NCBI RefSeq assembly: GCF_000027005.1
Contig: NC_012965.1
Span: forward strand, 1,351,001 to 1,415,000
From: Komagataella phaffii GS115
Taxonomy: Eukaryota > Ascomycota > Pichiomycetes > Pichiales > Pichiaceae
Length of the DNA: 64,000 nucleotides
Direction of reading: 5' to 3'
Positions 12,634-22,966 of the stretch are shown in pieces. The position numbers were made by a program, and so were the translations under genes. Position 1 is the stretch's first letter. The number at the start of each line of letters is the position of its first letter. The notes beneath the pieces were generated by a model that was not told the DNA's origin, ran no database searches, and was given only the letters and a program-made list of their open reading frames with translations.

Positions 12634-14100
12634 TCAAAAACTGACATCCTCACCAATCATAAATGAAAATACTAAGACGAAGTTAAAAATTGTTATCAGG
12701 GCCCACGTCAAGATAGCGCTGTACTTGAGAAATGGGCCATTTGTGTAGTCTTTGTATTCAGTTTGCTCGGTAGTAGGCAATAAAGTTGTATTCTCACTGG
12801 GAGCGGCGATAGTACTTTTCTTGATTTCAACTTTCATGAACTTTGAACTGCAAGTAAAATACAGTAACGGAGCGGAAACAAATGGTAATATCAACGATAA
12901 TGCTACCTGTGAAGCATTCAGTATCTCAGACATACCTTTTCTCTCCATAAACAACACCATGAACATGCATGGCATGACAGCCAATAATCTAGTTATCAGC
13001 CTTCTGACCCATGGAGTAACAGACCATTTGATGAATCCTTCACTAACAATTTGACCAGACATTGTGCAAACAATACCTGATGATTGACCTGAAAATAAAA
13101 GGGACAGGGCAAAAATAAAGCCTGCAGCAGAAGAGACATACTTTGAGAGCAACTCATAAATGGTAATAAGGTCAGCATCTTCAGTGTCTGGTTGTCCAAA
13201 CAAAGTTGCACCAGCAACGACCATCAAGGCTGCATTCACAAAAACTGCAATGGTAAATAGAGAAAGGATTAACTCCCAATATGAATACTTTAAACAATAA
13301 TTTAGGGCATGGATGGAGGGCTTGTACTTGTTAGACACATCTTGGGTGTCATCAATGGCCACCTTAGGGTCCACAAATCCATTCTTAACATCGTAGTCTT
13401 TTAGCCTATTTTGCACCAAGGCTGACCCTAGATATAGGGAGTGTGGCATTACTGTAGCCCCCAAGACTCCCAGTCCCAAGTATACGGCCCTTTTTTCTAA
13501 TATGTCTTTAGAGACAGGGAAAAAGCCTTCAAACAAAGAACGCTTGTCGGGAATCTCAATCTTAAACAATAACACTGAGACACAGACACAAGTCAAAAAC
13601 ACGAATATGGACAAAAACATTTCAAAAAACCGAACTTTAGCTAGGGAAACTTTCTCCCCACTACCACTGTCCTTGTAGGCAAACAGTACGATGACGACAT
13701 CCAAAACGGTGATGACAATACCGTATGCTAAAGGTATGTTAAACAATATGTTTAGAGCTATAGCTGCTCCGACAACTTCTGCCAAGTCAGTCGCAATGAT
13801 AGCAAATTCTGCTAAGATATAGATTACAATGTTTAACCGATGGGGGAGATGCTTCCTGCACAACTCCGCGAGGTTCAGTCCAGTAACTGAACCAACTTTG
13901 ATACACAAACATTGTAAAATCACAGCAAAAACATTAGATAGAACGATGGAGTATAAGAGCTTGTATCCATAAGCACCACCTGCAGACACTGCAACAGAGT
14001 AGTTTCCCACATCCAGGTAGGAAATAGAAATCAGCAGTCCCGGCCCCACAAACTGAAGGTATTTGGAACCCACTCTGGTAACTGATTTCACGAAGCTCAT
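12634..14100 (-). CDS. NRAMP-family divalent metal transporter (SMF)
   Basis: A 488-residue polytopic membrane protein of the Smf1/Smf2/Smf3 family, which moves Mn2+, Fe2+ and related ions with protons. It shows about 11 hydrophobic segments, the second metal-binding motif MPHSLYLGS in TM6, and the transport signature around GQSSGIVCTMSGQIVSEGF. The short N-terminus (about 12 residues before the core) resembles Smf3 more than Smf1. The TM1 metal motif, normally DPGN, reads DVGN here (codons GAT GTG GGA AAC near 14008-14020). A GTG lies in frame six bases upstream; the ATG at 14100 is used. Smf1, 2 and 3 cannot be told apart reliably by eye. Confidence 0.85.
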   Translation of the reverse strand: MSFVKSVTRVGSKYLQFVGPGLLISISYLDVGNYSVAVSAGGAYGYKLLYSIVLSNVFAVILQCLCIKVGSVTGLNLAELCRKHLPHRLNIVIYILAEFAIIATDLAEVVGAAIALNILFNIPLAYGIVITVLDVVIVLFAYKDSGSGEKVSLAKVRFFEMFLSIFVFLTCVCVSVLLFKIEIPDKRSLFEGFFPVSKDILEKRAVYLGLGVLGATVMPHSLYLGSALVQNRLKDYDVKNGFVDPKVAIDDTQDVSNKYKPSIHALNYCLKYSYWELILSLFTIAVFVNAALMVVAGATLFGQPDTEDADLITIYELLSKYVSSAAGFIFALSLLFSGQSSGIVCTMSGQIVSEGFIKWSVTPWVRRLITRLLAVMPCMFMVLFMERKGMSEILNASQVALSLILPFVSAPLLYFTCSSKFMKVEIKKSTIAAPSENTTLLPTTEQTEYKDYTNGPFLKYSAILTWALITIFNFVLVFSFMIGEDVSF

Positions 14101-14419
14101 GAGCACGTCTTTGTTAATCCTGGAACGAAAAGTCGGAGAACCAACAAGGCGAGTATATAGTATTCAAGAGGGAAACAATACTCCGGGGTAATTTCGAAAA
14201 GTTTGACTGACACAGTTGCGCGCGCCTGCTTGGTGACAGGGACGATAGGAAGATGGGATGATGGATGGTAGATGGCGTATCTTTAGATTGGGTGATACAC
14301 ACTACAAAGATTTACTGATGAGATCGAGAATTTCTATGCAAAATAAATAACTAGTACATAAATACCACTTCTAGAGCAGAGATCCCTCCCTCAGGCAAAT
14401 ATCAAAATATCCCTAGATC
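14101..14419. promoter_or_regulatory. Divergent promoter SMF / POM152
   Basis: A 319-base spacer. Besides the TATATA near 14154 it holds a GCGCGC stretch near 14220 and an AT-rich block just before POM152. No further feature is recognised. Confidence 0.35.
14154..14159 (-). promoter_or_regulatory. TATA-like box of the SMF gene
   Basis: TATATA lies 54-59 bases upstream of the chosen ATG at 14100, inside the 319-base divergent spacer shared with POM152. Assigned by position only. Confidence 0.35.
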
Positions 14420-17400
14420 ATGGACTTTGGTTCTCAAAGGAGAAGGCATAGATCTGTACAGAGAGCACTTGTCCCGGAGTATATACTTGATGTGGGTTCT
14501 CAGCGATTGTTCATGATCTCATTGTTTGGATTAATCCAAGCGTGGAAAGTGTACGATATTATGATCTTGAAAAATGAGAGTTTGAGGGAATTGCTGTCCA
14601 AAGATTCCTGGATAAGCTTCTCCATTCCAGAACTGAATTTTGTCGTGAAGTACTTAGTTCTTGATGGGCTATTTTTATGGTGTCTTCCGGTTTTGAAGAT
14701 ACCACTGCTAAACTTCTCCATTTTGACAACGTTGATACAGATAACGTTGATGGCCGCAATAACAATTCTATTAAGCTCTGATATGTCAATGCCATTGGCT
14801 GGTATACTAATGTCATTCTGGAATCTCTTCTTCCCCAAGAAAGAACTTGCCCTGCTTGAAGATTACATCCCAACTGCAGAGTTTGAAGACCAATCTCCCC
14901 ATTTAAAGGGTAGAACTACGATCAAGTATTTACCAGACTCTTCAGCTAAACTCAATCCCTTTTATGAATCTCATTGTATGACGAATATCTATACAGACAA
15001 GATTCAGATGCCAATAAGATTTAATTCTACCAGTAATCTTGAATTTGTGCAACTGGAATACCGAAGTTTTTCAAACGAAGTTTCATATCTAAATTACACC
15101 AAGAAAGACCTGCGCAGAATGCTTAACAGGGATTCTACTGAACTATTCAAAAAGGAATATGCTTTCAATGGGAATTTGTATCATTCCTACCGGGACGATT
15201 CCAACGTGATCTCATTTATTGAGGTGCCGTTGACGCAGCCTGGATTGTACAGTTTGCATCAAGTCTATGATTCCAAATTGAAAAGGGTTCGCATAGCCAA
15301 AAATGAAGTATTCATTGTAAGTTGCCCTTCTGCTCAATTATACAATACTAAACCAGATGAACACTACTGTGTGGGAGAAAATCAAGAGGTAAGTGCCAAG
15401 ATCTTCGGTGTGCCACCCTTAAAAGTTGTTTATCATGCAGAAATTGGCAACAAGCTATTAAACACTAACTCAGTTGATATCATTGATGAGGATGTCGAGT
15501 CTCCTTTGACTAAGCTCCAAGGATTGGAGTTGAAAGAACAAGCTCTCAAAATATCTACCTCTATTGATAAAAGAAAATCTTTAGAATGGGCCAGGACCAA
15601 GAGCTTCACAGCGCCTCTGTCAAGAGGGAAAATTGATGAAGCCGGTTCATATATTTATACCCTTCATCAGGTCATCGATGGGTTTGGTAATCGCATCAAT
15701 TATGTCCCAGAAGTGGCGAACAATAATCTGTTTTATCAATTTGAAGCTCATCCAATAATAAAAGGAGATCTGGAAGAGAAAGATAAAAAACTGGTTATCC
15801 TCCAAGGTAGCCCGAAAGAACTGTTGGTCTCCTTGGATGTCTCCAACGCTAAAAAGGAGGCCCCCTATACAGTTGAAATAGAGTTCACCAGTGAAGACAA
15901 GAAGACTAAGGACATAATAACAAAGGTTTTCGAAGCATCTCAGGTGACTAGGAATAAACTTCCTTTCCAAGTTAAGAGCCCAGGTACGTACACCCTCAAG
16001 TCGATCAGATCTAAATTTTGTCAAGGAGAGGTTGGACCTTCGATACTCACTGTCACCGAAGCATTTGCCCCCTCCCTTAACATTTCAAGTAATCCGATAC
16101 TTGATGCCTGTATCGGAACAACAGGTTATAAGTTTGATCTTCAGTTCCTTGGTACCCCTCCATTTGAAGTTGATTATAAAGTCTATCGATTGGATTCGCA
16201 AAATCCTAACAGAGTGCTAACCACAAAAGATGTTTCAACCATCATAGCAAAGTCAAATAATGAAGTTTTCAACTACGAGCCAAATACTGAGGGTACTTAT
16301 GCCATAGAATTTATTGGCATACGTGACAAGTATTACAAGAAACTTCCTCGCCTTGAAAAAGGGAAGCATCGATATACAACCTACTTGAAACAAAGGACTC
16401 GAGCTGGATTCGTCCAAGATAGAAAACTGCAAGATGTCTGTAATGGTGACTCTGCCTCTGTCCTCATCAAATTTGATGGAAAACCCCCATACAAAGTCAA
16501 CTATGAGATATCTGACCCCCTTAATCAATCGCAGAACTTTACGGTTGACTCCATTATGGACAATGAATACAGGATTGAAATGAAAGATCTTTTGCAGGGA
16601 GGAACGTATAATATTAAACTGCTTGATGTCAAAGATGAGTCAAATTGTAATGTTGTTTTCCAGAAATCTCACGCCCAGGTAAATGTTCGAAAGCACAAAC
16701 CACATTTGCAGTTTGGAAATGCAGGAAAGTTTGAGCTGGTTGAAGGTCAGAGCTTGAACATTCCGTTGAAGAGTGATACTGAAAAGTCAATTTCCCTTCA
16801 TTATACAATCACTGATCCTAATAACCCTTCATTGGTGAAACACACACGTATTTCTAGCTTGAACCCAAACAAAGGATTGTCTGTAAAGAGTCAAGGCATA
16901 TACCGCTTAGTGGGATTCAATGAGTCTGTATGTCCCGGAATTATATCTAGCGACAGCGAAGTTGAAATTTCATACAAGAAGAAACCATCGTTGAAACTGC
17001 TACCTTCGGAGGATACAATAGTAGGTGACAATACGAATTCCTGGAAACTGAAACCGTTTTGTCAAGGGAAAAAGGGCTATTTAGATTTATTACTTGAAGG
17101 TGAAGCCCCCTTTTTCATCGAGTACGCTATCAAGCACCCTGGAGGATTCTTGGAGAGCAAGCTAGACACCACATCCAGAAAAAAGTTTTCCATCAGTTTG
17201 CGATCAGATATTGGGGGTGATTACGTTTATACCATACTAGGCATTTATGATTCTGTCTATTTCAAATCTGCTATAAAGGAACTAGAAAAGCAGAGTGCTT
17301 ACAAGTTTGAACCAGTCTTAATTGATCATCATGTCTATCCTTTGCCTGACGCCCACTTCATTACAGATAGAGATGCTCCTGAACATCACAATCCTCATTT

Positions 17401-18298
17401 ACAAGCTGACAAAAAATTTTCCTCATTCAGAAGGTCCAGCATTTATCAAACATGTTTGTCCAACCTTAATAAAAGATCTCTATTGAGACCACTATCAATA
17501 TCCTTATCTGGACAGGCGCCATTCCAGCTTAAACTGAAACTTTTTCACGAGAAATCCAACACTGAGGAATTTGTTTACCTATCCGACTTACCACATGAAG
17601 TCGAGTATTACGATATCTATTCTAATTTGGACATTGGAAACCATGTAGTGTCTATCGTGGAAGTGACTGATTCCGGACGTTGCAAACAGAGCGATTTCAC
17701 TGAACACGAAATGGTTGCCATTCATGTTAATGATATTCCAAAGATTGAGCAGATTTCAACTATTTCAAAAGATTCCAAGTCCCTAAGAGAAGATGAACTA
17801 GAATACTGTGTAGGAGACCAGGTTGCTTATTCGTTGTCAGGGGTTCCTCCCTTCAAAATATCCTACGAATTTGATGGCATTTCCCAAGTAGCTGAAGTAA
17901 ACAAGAAGACTTTCAAGCGACGTGCTTATCGACCTGGAAAACTTACAATTGCCAGTATTTCAGACTCCTCATCCAAGGACTGTTTAGTCCAGCTTCAAGA
18001 CAGAGCAGACCTGGAGGCTGTCATTTATGATATTCCCTCCGTGGAAATGACCACCGGAGACTCCTATTTGGAAGGTATACATGAAGGGGATAAAGTGGAG
18101 TTGATTTTCAAGTTAACTGGATCTCCACCCTTTACCTTAAAGTACGTCAGAACGGATCTCAAGGGAAAACATGCCAATAAAGAAGTAATAGAAAACATCA
18201 TGGATCATGAAGTCCGAGTATGGGCAAACATGGAAGGAAATTATGAGCCTATCGAAATCCAAGATGCTCATTGTAAAGCTGAAAAGAAGGTATATTAG
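14420..18298 (+). CDS. POM152: Nuclear pore membrane protein Pom152
   Basis: A 1292-residue integral nucleoporin of the transmembrane ring. The short cytoplasmic head is followed by hydrophobic segments near residues 29-50, 72-97 and 97-125. A long lumenal region follows, made of repeated Ig-like modules; each carries a G-x-P-P/A-(F/Y) turn such as GVPPLKVVYHAE, GTPPFEVDYK, GKPPYKVNYE, GEAPFFIEYA, GQAPFQLK, GVPPFKISYE and GSPPFTLKYV. Length and repeat layout match S. cerevisiae Pom152 (1337 residues). In yeast it binds Pom34, whose gene is also in this window at 59784-61055. Confidence 0.93.
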   Translation: MDFGSQRRRHRSVQRALVPEYILDVGSQRLFMISLFGLIQAWKVYDIMILKNESLRELLSKDSWISFSIPELNFVVKYLVLDGLFLWCLPVLKIPLLNFSILTTLIQITLMAAITILLSSDMSMPLAGILMSFWNLFFPKKELALLEDYIPTAEFEDQSPHLKGRTTIKYLPDSSAKLNPFYESHCMTNIYTDKIQMPIRFNSTSNLEFVQLEYRSFSNEVSYLNYTKKDLRRMLNRDSTELFKKEYAFNGNLYHSYRDDSNVISFIEVPLTQPGLYSLHQVYDSKLKRVRIAKNEVFIVSCPSAQLYNTKPDEHYCVGENQEVSAKIFGVPPLKVVYHAEIGNKLLNTNSVDIIDEDVESPLTKLQGLELKEQALKISTSIDKRKSLEWARTKSFTAPLSRGKIDEAGSYIYTLHQVIDGFGNRINYVPEVANNNLFYQFEAHPIIKGDLEEKDKKLVILQGSPKELLVSLDVSNAKKEAPYTVEIEFTSEDKKTKDIITKVFEASQVTRNKLPFQVKSPGTYTLKSIRSKFCQGEVGPSILTVTEAFAPSLNISSNPILDACIGTTGYKFDLQFLGTPPFEVDYKVYRLDSQNPNRVLTTKDVSTIIAKSNNEVFNYEPNTEGTYAIEFIGIRDKYYKKLPRLEKGKHRYTTYLKQRTRAGFVQDRKLQDVCNGDSASVLIKFDGKPPYKVNYEISDPLNQSQNFTVDSIMDNEYRIEMKDLLQGGTYNIKLLDVKDESNCNVVFQKSHAQVNVRKHKPHLQFGNAGKFELVEGQSLNIPLKSDTEKSISLHYTITDPNNPSLVKHTRISSLNPNKGLSVKSQGIYRLVGFNESVCPGIISSDSEVEISYKKKPSLKLLPSEDTIVGDNTNSWKLKPFCQGKKGYLDLLLEGEAPFFIEYAIKHPGGFLESKLDTTSRKKFSISLRSDIGGDYVYTILGIYDSVYFKSAIKELEKQSAYKFEPVLIDHHVYPLPDAHFITDRDAPEHHNPHLQADKKFSSFRRSSIYQTCLSNLNKRSLLRPLSISLSGQAPFQLKLKLFHEKSNTEEFVYLSDLPHEVEYYDIYSNLDIGNHVVSIVEVTDSGRCKQSDFTEHEMVAIHVNDIPKIEQISTISKDSKSLREDELEYCVGDQVAYSLSGVPPFKISYEFDGISQVAEVNKKTFKRRAYRPGKLTIASISDSSSKDCLVQLQDRADLEAVIYDIPSVEMTTGDSYLEGIHEGDKVELIFKLTGSPPFTLKYVRTDLKGKHANKEVIENIMDHEVRVWANMEGNYEPIEIQDAHCKAEKKVY

Positions 18299-18441
18299 AC
18301 CTGTCCTCATAGTCATAAAACTCCCCTTTCATAGCATAATAAAGTCCCATACATTATTGATTACGTAACAGACCGAGAAAAAAAAATTGGTTTAAAAGAA
18401 AAATAAGTTTTGATTACAAACCTTTATCACTTGGAAGAATT

Positions 18442-19299
18442 ATGTCAAGGGTGGGAATACTAGCGTTAGGCCCCGCAGGAGTCGGCAAGTCAACGTTTTG
18501 CAATTCTATGATAGCCTACATGCAATCAATAGGGAGAAGGGCTCATATAGTGAACCTGGATCCTGCAGCTGAACCCACAGAGTTTGAATTCACAGTTGAT
18601 ATAAGAGACTTGATTTCCCTGCAAGATGTTCAAGAGGAGCTTAATTTGGGACCTAATGGAGCGCTTGTGTATTGTTTTGAGTTCCTTCTGAATAATCTGG
18701 ACTGGCTGGATGAAGAGGTGGGACAGTACGAAGATGAATATCTGATATTTGATTGCCCAGGACAGATTGAACTTTATAACCATATTCCCGTCCTTCCAAC
18801 CATTATAAAGCACTTGCAACTCCAGCTGAACTTTTCACTTTGTGCCACTTACTTACTCGAAGCTTCGTTTGTCACTGATCGATCCAAGTTCTTCAGTGGG
18901 ACACTGAGTGCCATGTCAGCTATGATCCTATTGGAATTACCACACATCAACATTTTGTCCAAATGTGACTTAATCAAAGATCAAGTGTCAAAGAGGGAGC
19001 TCAAGAGGTTCTTGAACCCCGACCCGCTACTATTATCTGAGAACCCTACTGGTGGAAACAAGGCGGACTTTATCAGTACTAATCCCAAGTTCCAACGTCT
19101 GAACAAAGCCATTGCACGATTGGTGGACGATTTCGGGATGGTCCAATTTCTTCCTTTGGACTGCAGTGATCGGGATAAAACGGACTCCATTAAGACTATC
19201 TTGAGCCACGCTGATGATGTGACCCAATGGGCAGAATCGCAGGAACCAAAAGAGCCAAAAGAGTTTGACGAAGAAGAACTTGAAGAGCTTGGAGATTAA
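18442..19299 (+). CDS. GPN3: GPN-loop GTPase Gpn3
   Basis: A 285-residue GTPase of the GPN family, needed for assembly and nuclear import of RNA polymerase II. The P-loop GPAGVGKST is at residues 10-18. The GPN insertion motif LGPNGAL lies near residue 70, DCPGQIEL is the G3 element, and SKCDLI is the NKxD-like G4. [18 protein letters not shown] closely matches the Gpn3 start rather than Gpn2 or Gpn1/Npa3. The C-terminus is acidic ([12 protein letters not shown]). Only 143 bases separate it from POM152 on the same strand. Confidence 0.92.
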   Translation: MSRVGILALGPAGVGKSTFCNSMIAYMQSIGRRAHIVNLDPAAEPTEFEFTVDIRDLISLQDVQEELNLGPNGALVYCFEFLLNNLDWLDEEVGQYEDEYLIFDCPGQIELYNHIPVLPTIIKHLQLQLNFSLCATYLLEASFVTDRSKFFSGTLSAMSAMILLELPHINILSKCDLIKDQVSKRELKRFLNPDPLLLSENPTGGNKADFISTNPKFQRLNKAIARLVDDFGMVQFLPLDCSDRDKTDSIKTILSHADDVTQWAESQEPKEPKEFDEEELEELGD

Positions 19300-19657
19300 A
19301 TAGAGAAGCACTCCACACTTACTTACCTGAGTACATAGTGATCATAATGTATTAATACTACCCACCAGTCTTATCGTTGATTCATCCCCTACTTTTTTCT
19401 TTTTTAAGTGTGGGCGAGAGAGAGAGAACCTGACAACAGACGCTAGCCATACCACTCAGCACGCCCCCAAATCAGATAATGCATCAGCCGTCTCAACTCA
19501 GACAACGCATTATTACGTACTCCTCGAACACGCACTTTCACATGCCTTCGTATAAAAAACTAAGCTCCCTCGCTACACTAGAAAAGGCACTAACAGAAAG
19601 AGACTATTCTTGTTCCTAAGTTGATAATCAATCCGATCCTTCAGCTCTGACGCAAGA
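19300..19657. promoter_or_regulatory. Intergenic region with TATA box at 19551-19558
   Basis: A 358-base spacer between tandem genes. TATAAAAA at 19551-19558 lies about 100 bases upstream of the next ATG and is a plausible core promoter. A short GA-repeat (GAGAGAGAGAGA) lies near 19418. Nothing else is recognised. Confidence 0.45.
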
Positions 19658-21283
19658 ATGCATCTCATCCTTTTACGCCACTGTACTAGGATAGATAAGA
19701 CGGAATCGGCGCTCAAGATTCCTTCTGAGAAGATCGATACGTCTGAGTGGATAAGTTCTTTCGATGCTCCTGTGTGTTTGGATATGGCAACTGAGGAGAT
19801 ATCGATAGCCAGCAAGAGCATCAATGAATACGTACACTCCCCAAACCTGATAATACATAGCTCTCCTTACAACAGGTGTATTCAAACTGCGGAGCTACTG
19901 ATGGACAAATTGGAAGGGACTAAGTGCAAGTTGAGGGTAGACCAGGGACTGAGTGAGTGGCTGAACGTAAACTTCAAATTGAATTACTTGCCCCCAAATG
20001 ACAATGGAGTCTCCTTGATAAGCAATCTCAATAACTACATATACGGCAACCCGTTGAAAGGGACCCTTCTAAGGGATACTAAAGACCCCAGCTGGCTTCA
20101 TAACAAACTTGGAACGTGTGGTGAATATGGTGAATCGTTGAAAGAGTTCAAGACAAGATGTTTCCACTATTTGAGAAGTCTGAACAAACATTACACTCAA
20201 CATGAGGTCCCTGAAAATACCACCATCGTGGTGATCTCTCACGGTGCCGTGATTTTTACCCTCTTACAGACACTGATAGATAGGCCCATATTCAACGAGA
20301 TCCCCCTTTGCGTACCAATATTCTTCAAAAAACTAGATCTATACAACTATATGCTCAAGGACTACGATGAAACGCTAGCTTCAATTCTGTCCATTGCTCA
20401 TCCCAACGACCTCAATATTTTGTTAGACACAGAAATAGACACAAGAAGACTCAAGCTGGACTACAATGAATATGTTCAATCAAATTTCACATCTCCACAA
20501 CTGGAAAGCAGGACTTCTAGGGAGACTAATAATCGTCGAAGGGGAGGTAGCTTGGATATTGATAAACTAAAATCTTTTCTTGGTGACGATGATGACTCAT
20601 CAGAATCTGAGGAATCAGAATCCGAAAATTCTGATGATTCTAGTTGTGTCTCATATTTTGTTGCCTCCAAAGAATCTTCGAAACCGGTGGCATTTTCAGA
20701 GAATTCTCCCGAACCTTCTTCCCATGACCCAATACCTCCAACTGCTCCAAAAGTGAAACTCGAGTCAAGGCTATTTTCTCCTCTGGTAGAGATTGAAAGA
20801 CGTCAGAATAACACAGGGGACTTGGATCACACCCATAACCATAGAGATCGTAGTAGAACAGTGACTTTACCAATAACGAGCTCTATTACGAATCTTTATA
20901 GCTCAAAGTTGCCAAAAGAGGATATTTCATCTCTTGGCAACACTGATGAAAGCCAAGCTAGTGATTACGAATCCGACGGTGATGATGATGATCTTGTGTT
21001 ACATTTTGGTAACCCGCCCCCAGATAGTCAAGACGAATTTGTTGACGAATTTCACGAGAAGGAGAAGGGATATGGTAAGGGTGTATATACTATTCTTTCC
21101 AACTCCCATCTCAATGCGCTGCCGGGCTCCAGTTCTAGGACAGCAAATGATAGTCAGGTGAAACCTCCTATGCCTAGTCTAAGCGATTATTTGAATGCTA
21201 CAATAGCTTCGTCTAATTCGAGCTTCTATAAGAGTGATGATGATGTTAATTGGTTTGGCTCCAATACCCTTCAGGAAGTGTGA
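19658..21283 (+). CDS. Histidine phosphatase-family protein with acidic tail
   Basis: A 541-residue protein. The first 240 or so residues form a phosphoglycerate-mutase/histidine-phosphatase domain. It has LILLRHCTR at residues 3-11 (catalytic His in RHC, where most members have RHG), SSPYNRCIQTAE carrying the second Arg, an acidic LSEWL segment, and VVISHGAV with the second catalytic His. The key residues look intact, so activity is plausible. Residues beyond about 285 are low-complexity, Ser/Asp/Glu-rich and probably disordered. S. cerevisiae Tfc7 shares the fold, but I cannot assign orthology. Substrate unknown. Confidence 0.7.
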   Translation: MHLILLRHCTRIDKTESALKIPSEKIDTSEWISSFDAPVCLDMATEEISIASKSINEYVHSPNLIIHSSPYNRCIQTAELLMDKLEGTKCKLRVDQGLSEWLNVNFKLNYLPPNDNGVSLISNLNNYIYGNPLKGTLLRDTKDPSWLHNKLGTCGEYGESLKEFKTRCFHYLRSLNKHYTQHEVPENTTIVVISHGAVIFTLLQTLIDRPIFNEIPLCVPIFFKKLDLYNYMLKDYDETLASILSIAHPNDLNILLDTEIDTRRLKLDYNEYVQSNFTSPQLESRTSRETNNRRRGGSLDIDKLKSFLGDDDDSSESEESESENSDDSSCVSYFVASKESSKPVAFSENSPEPSSHDPIPPTAPKVKLESRLFSPLVEIERRQNNTGDLDHTHNHRDRSRTVTLPITSSITNLYSSKLPKEDISSLGNTDESQASDYESDGDDDDLVLHFGNPPPDSQDEFVDEFHEKEKGYGKGVYTILSNSHLNALPGSSSRTANDSQVKPPMPSLSDYLNATIASSNSSFYKSDDDVNWFGSNTLQEV

Positions 21284-21321
21284 ACATTGTCGTTTCTCTA
21301 TATACAAATCTAATATACCCG

Positions 21322-22844
21322 CTACGGAAATAGAATCTTACCAAAAGTTCCGAAATAGTATCGTAAGACGACATCTCTCAAAGTTTGTCGTCTACCGTCA
21401 GCCAATCCCACGATTGGAATCTCTATTTCTCTTAGCTTGTCAAGACAAAGCTTTTTGCTCTCTTCGTCGCCCATTTTACTGTACATTCTTGCCAAAATCT
21501 TGAAAGAGTTCTTCGATATTTTTGCAGCATCATAGTTGTCTTTGGATACAAGCATTGATTCATAAGCTGCTTCTCTACACCAAGAAACAGCTTCTTCTCT
21601 TGATCCCTTGAACCATAGTATTTCACCTATGTTGGATTTAATCAAGGGGATCAGCTCAAATCTTAATCTTTTCAGCCTCTTGTCGTTGCTGAGAGATCCT
21701 TCCCTTTCTTGTTTAATCCTGAGTTGAGAGGACTCGTACTTCAGAGACCTCAAAATGGACAGAAGAATCGACAGGGATTTGTTGATGTCTGTTTTTGTGT
21801 CGGTATAAAACCATGAAAGATCTAACAATGAAGATAATAAATTCTCACTTTCGATTGTAAACTGGTCAGGTAAGATTCCAATTTCATTATCCTGAAATCG
21901 AATTCCCTCATTCGTTCCAATTAACTCAAGAGAGCTTTTCAAAAGTCCCTCCACTTGGGTATAAAATTCCTTACTGGAAGCATTAAAGTCGTCAGAATTC
22001 TGTAGAATTTGGGCCAATGTGCGGTAAACGTTGTTTTTTAGATTATAATCACCGATCTGATTTTGAGGAGTTGAGTACCTTTCAACGATTAGTAATGCCT
22101 GGTTCAGATAATAACTTGTTTCTACATCATCATCAATCTTCGTTAACGCATACCGAAAAAGTAAGTCGACGTAACCGGAAATATAATGGTAATCTTTCTT
22201 TTCAGCGTACTGATCGAGCTTGGAGAAGGGTAATATAGTGAAGTAAGGGGAGTCTTCATCAAAAGAGTCAACTTTGTTATCATTTGCAACATTCTTAAGG
22301 GCTTTCAGATACTCTTTGTTGGCAGCCCTTTCATTTTTGTTGATTTCCTCTTTGATCAAGCCTTCTCTGATATTAAACTTAACCCATATGGAGAAATTGG
22401 AAGGAATGTCCTGCAGCGTCTTAAGATAACCTATACTGAGGAAAAAAACATAACGTTGAAAAGAAAGTTAGCAATCATATAGATGCAAAATACGAGTAAC
22501 AGTCTTCTTCTAAAGGTTCCACCTTTTCTTTTCTTGAGCATTTTGTTCAATTCCTTAATATTAGTTATAACTTTCCAGGCAGCAGCCCCTCTCGTCTGAA
22601 TCTTAGGCTGCAATGAAACATTTCTAATAATGTTCTGGTTACTGAGCGCTAGTTGGGGTCTGTTGGATGAGATGTGGGAGGGAGTGGAAAGTGCTCTATT
22701 TATGATCCCCACTCGTTTATTGAACGAATTATAATTTATCAAAGGAGGATTTTTTGCAGTTGGCAGTCCCAGATTTCCGAGCCTATGCCGAATCGTCATA
22801 TTCTGGGCCAAAAGCCGGTTTATCGTGAATCTCACTGGGAACAT
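21322..22844 (-). CDS. Mitochondrial membrane TPR-like protein (MGR3-like), apparent frameshift
   Basis: Two minus-strand frames belong to one gene. The first (22844 to about 22431) starts MFPVRFTINRLLAQN, an Arg-rich likely mitochondrial presequence, and runs into a hydrophobic segment (RRRLLLVFCIYMIANFLFN). It stops just after a T7 run (22442-22448 on this strand, as A7). The second frame, from that point to 21322, continues without loss as IGYLKTLQDIP and about 350 further helical, TPR-like residues. One extra T would join them. No GTRWGT-type donor lies upstream, so an intron is unlikely despite a CTAAC and a CCTCAG nearby. Mgr3 in S. cerevisiae, an adaptor of the i-AAA protease, has this architecture; similarity is by layout, so the name is tentative. 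Confidence 0.6.
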
Positions 22845-22966
22845 CTCTGGGTCGATTCGTATATCCAGTGCTCAAATAATCTTCTGATGGTAACCGCGAA
22901 ATATTTTTCTGTCTCATCTCTTGCCCTTCTTCAACTTCTATCTGTGGACCACATTCGAACCGATAA

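Noticed and set aside
22431..22470. Intron at the MGR3-like junction (CTAAC, T-rich tract, CCTCAG)
   Set aside because: The acceptor side looks good, but no GTAAGT, GTATGT or GTACGT-like donor lies upstream, and the sequence on both sides of the T7 reads as one continuous membrane segment.
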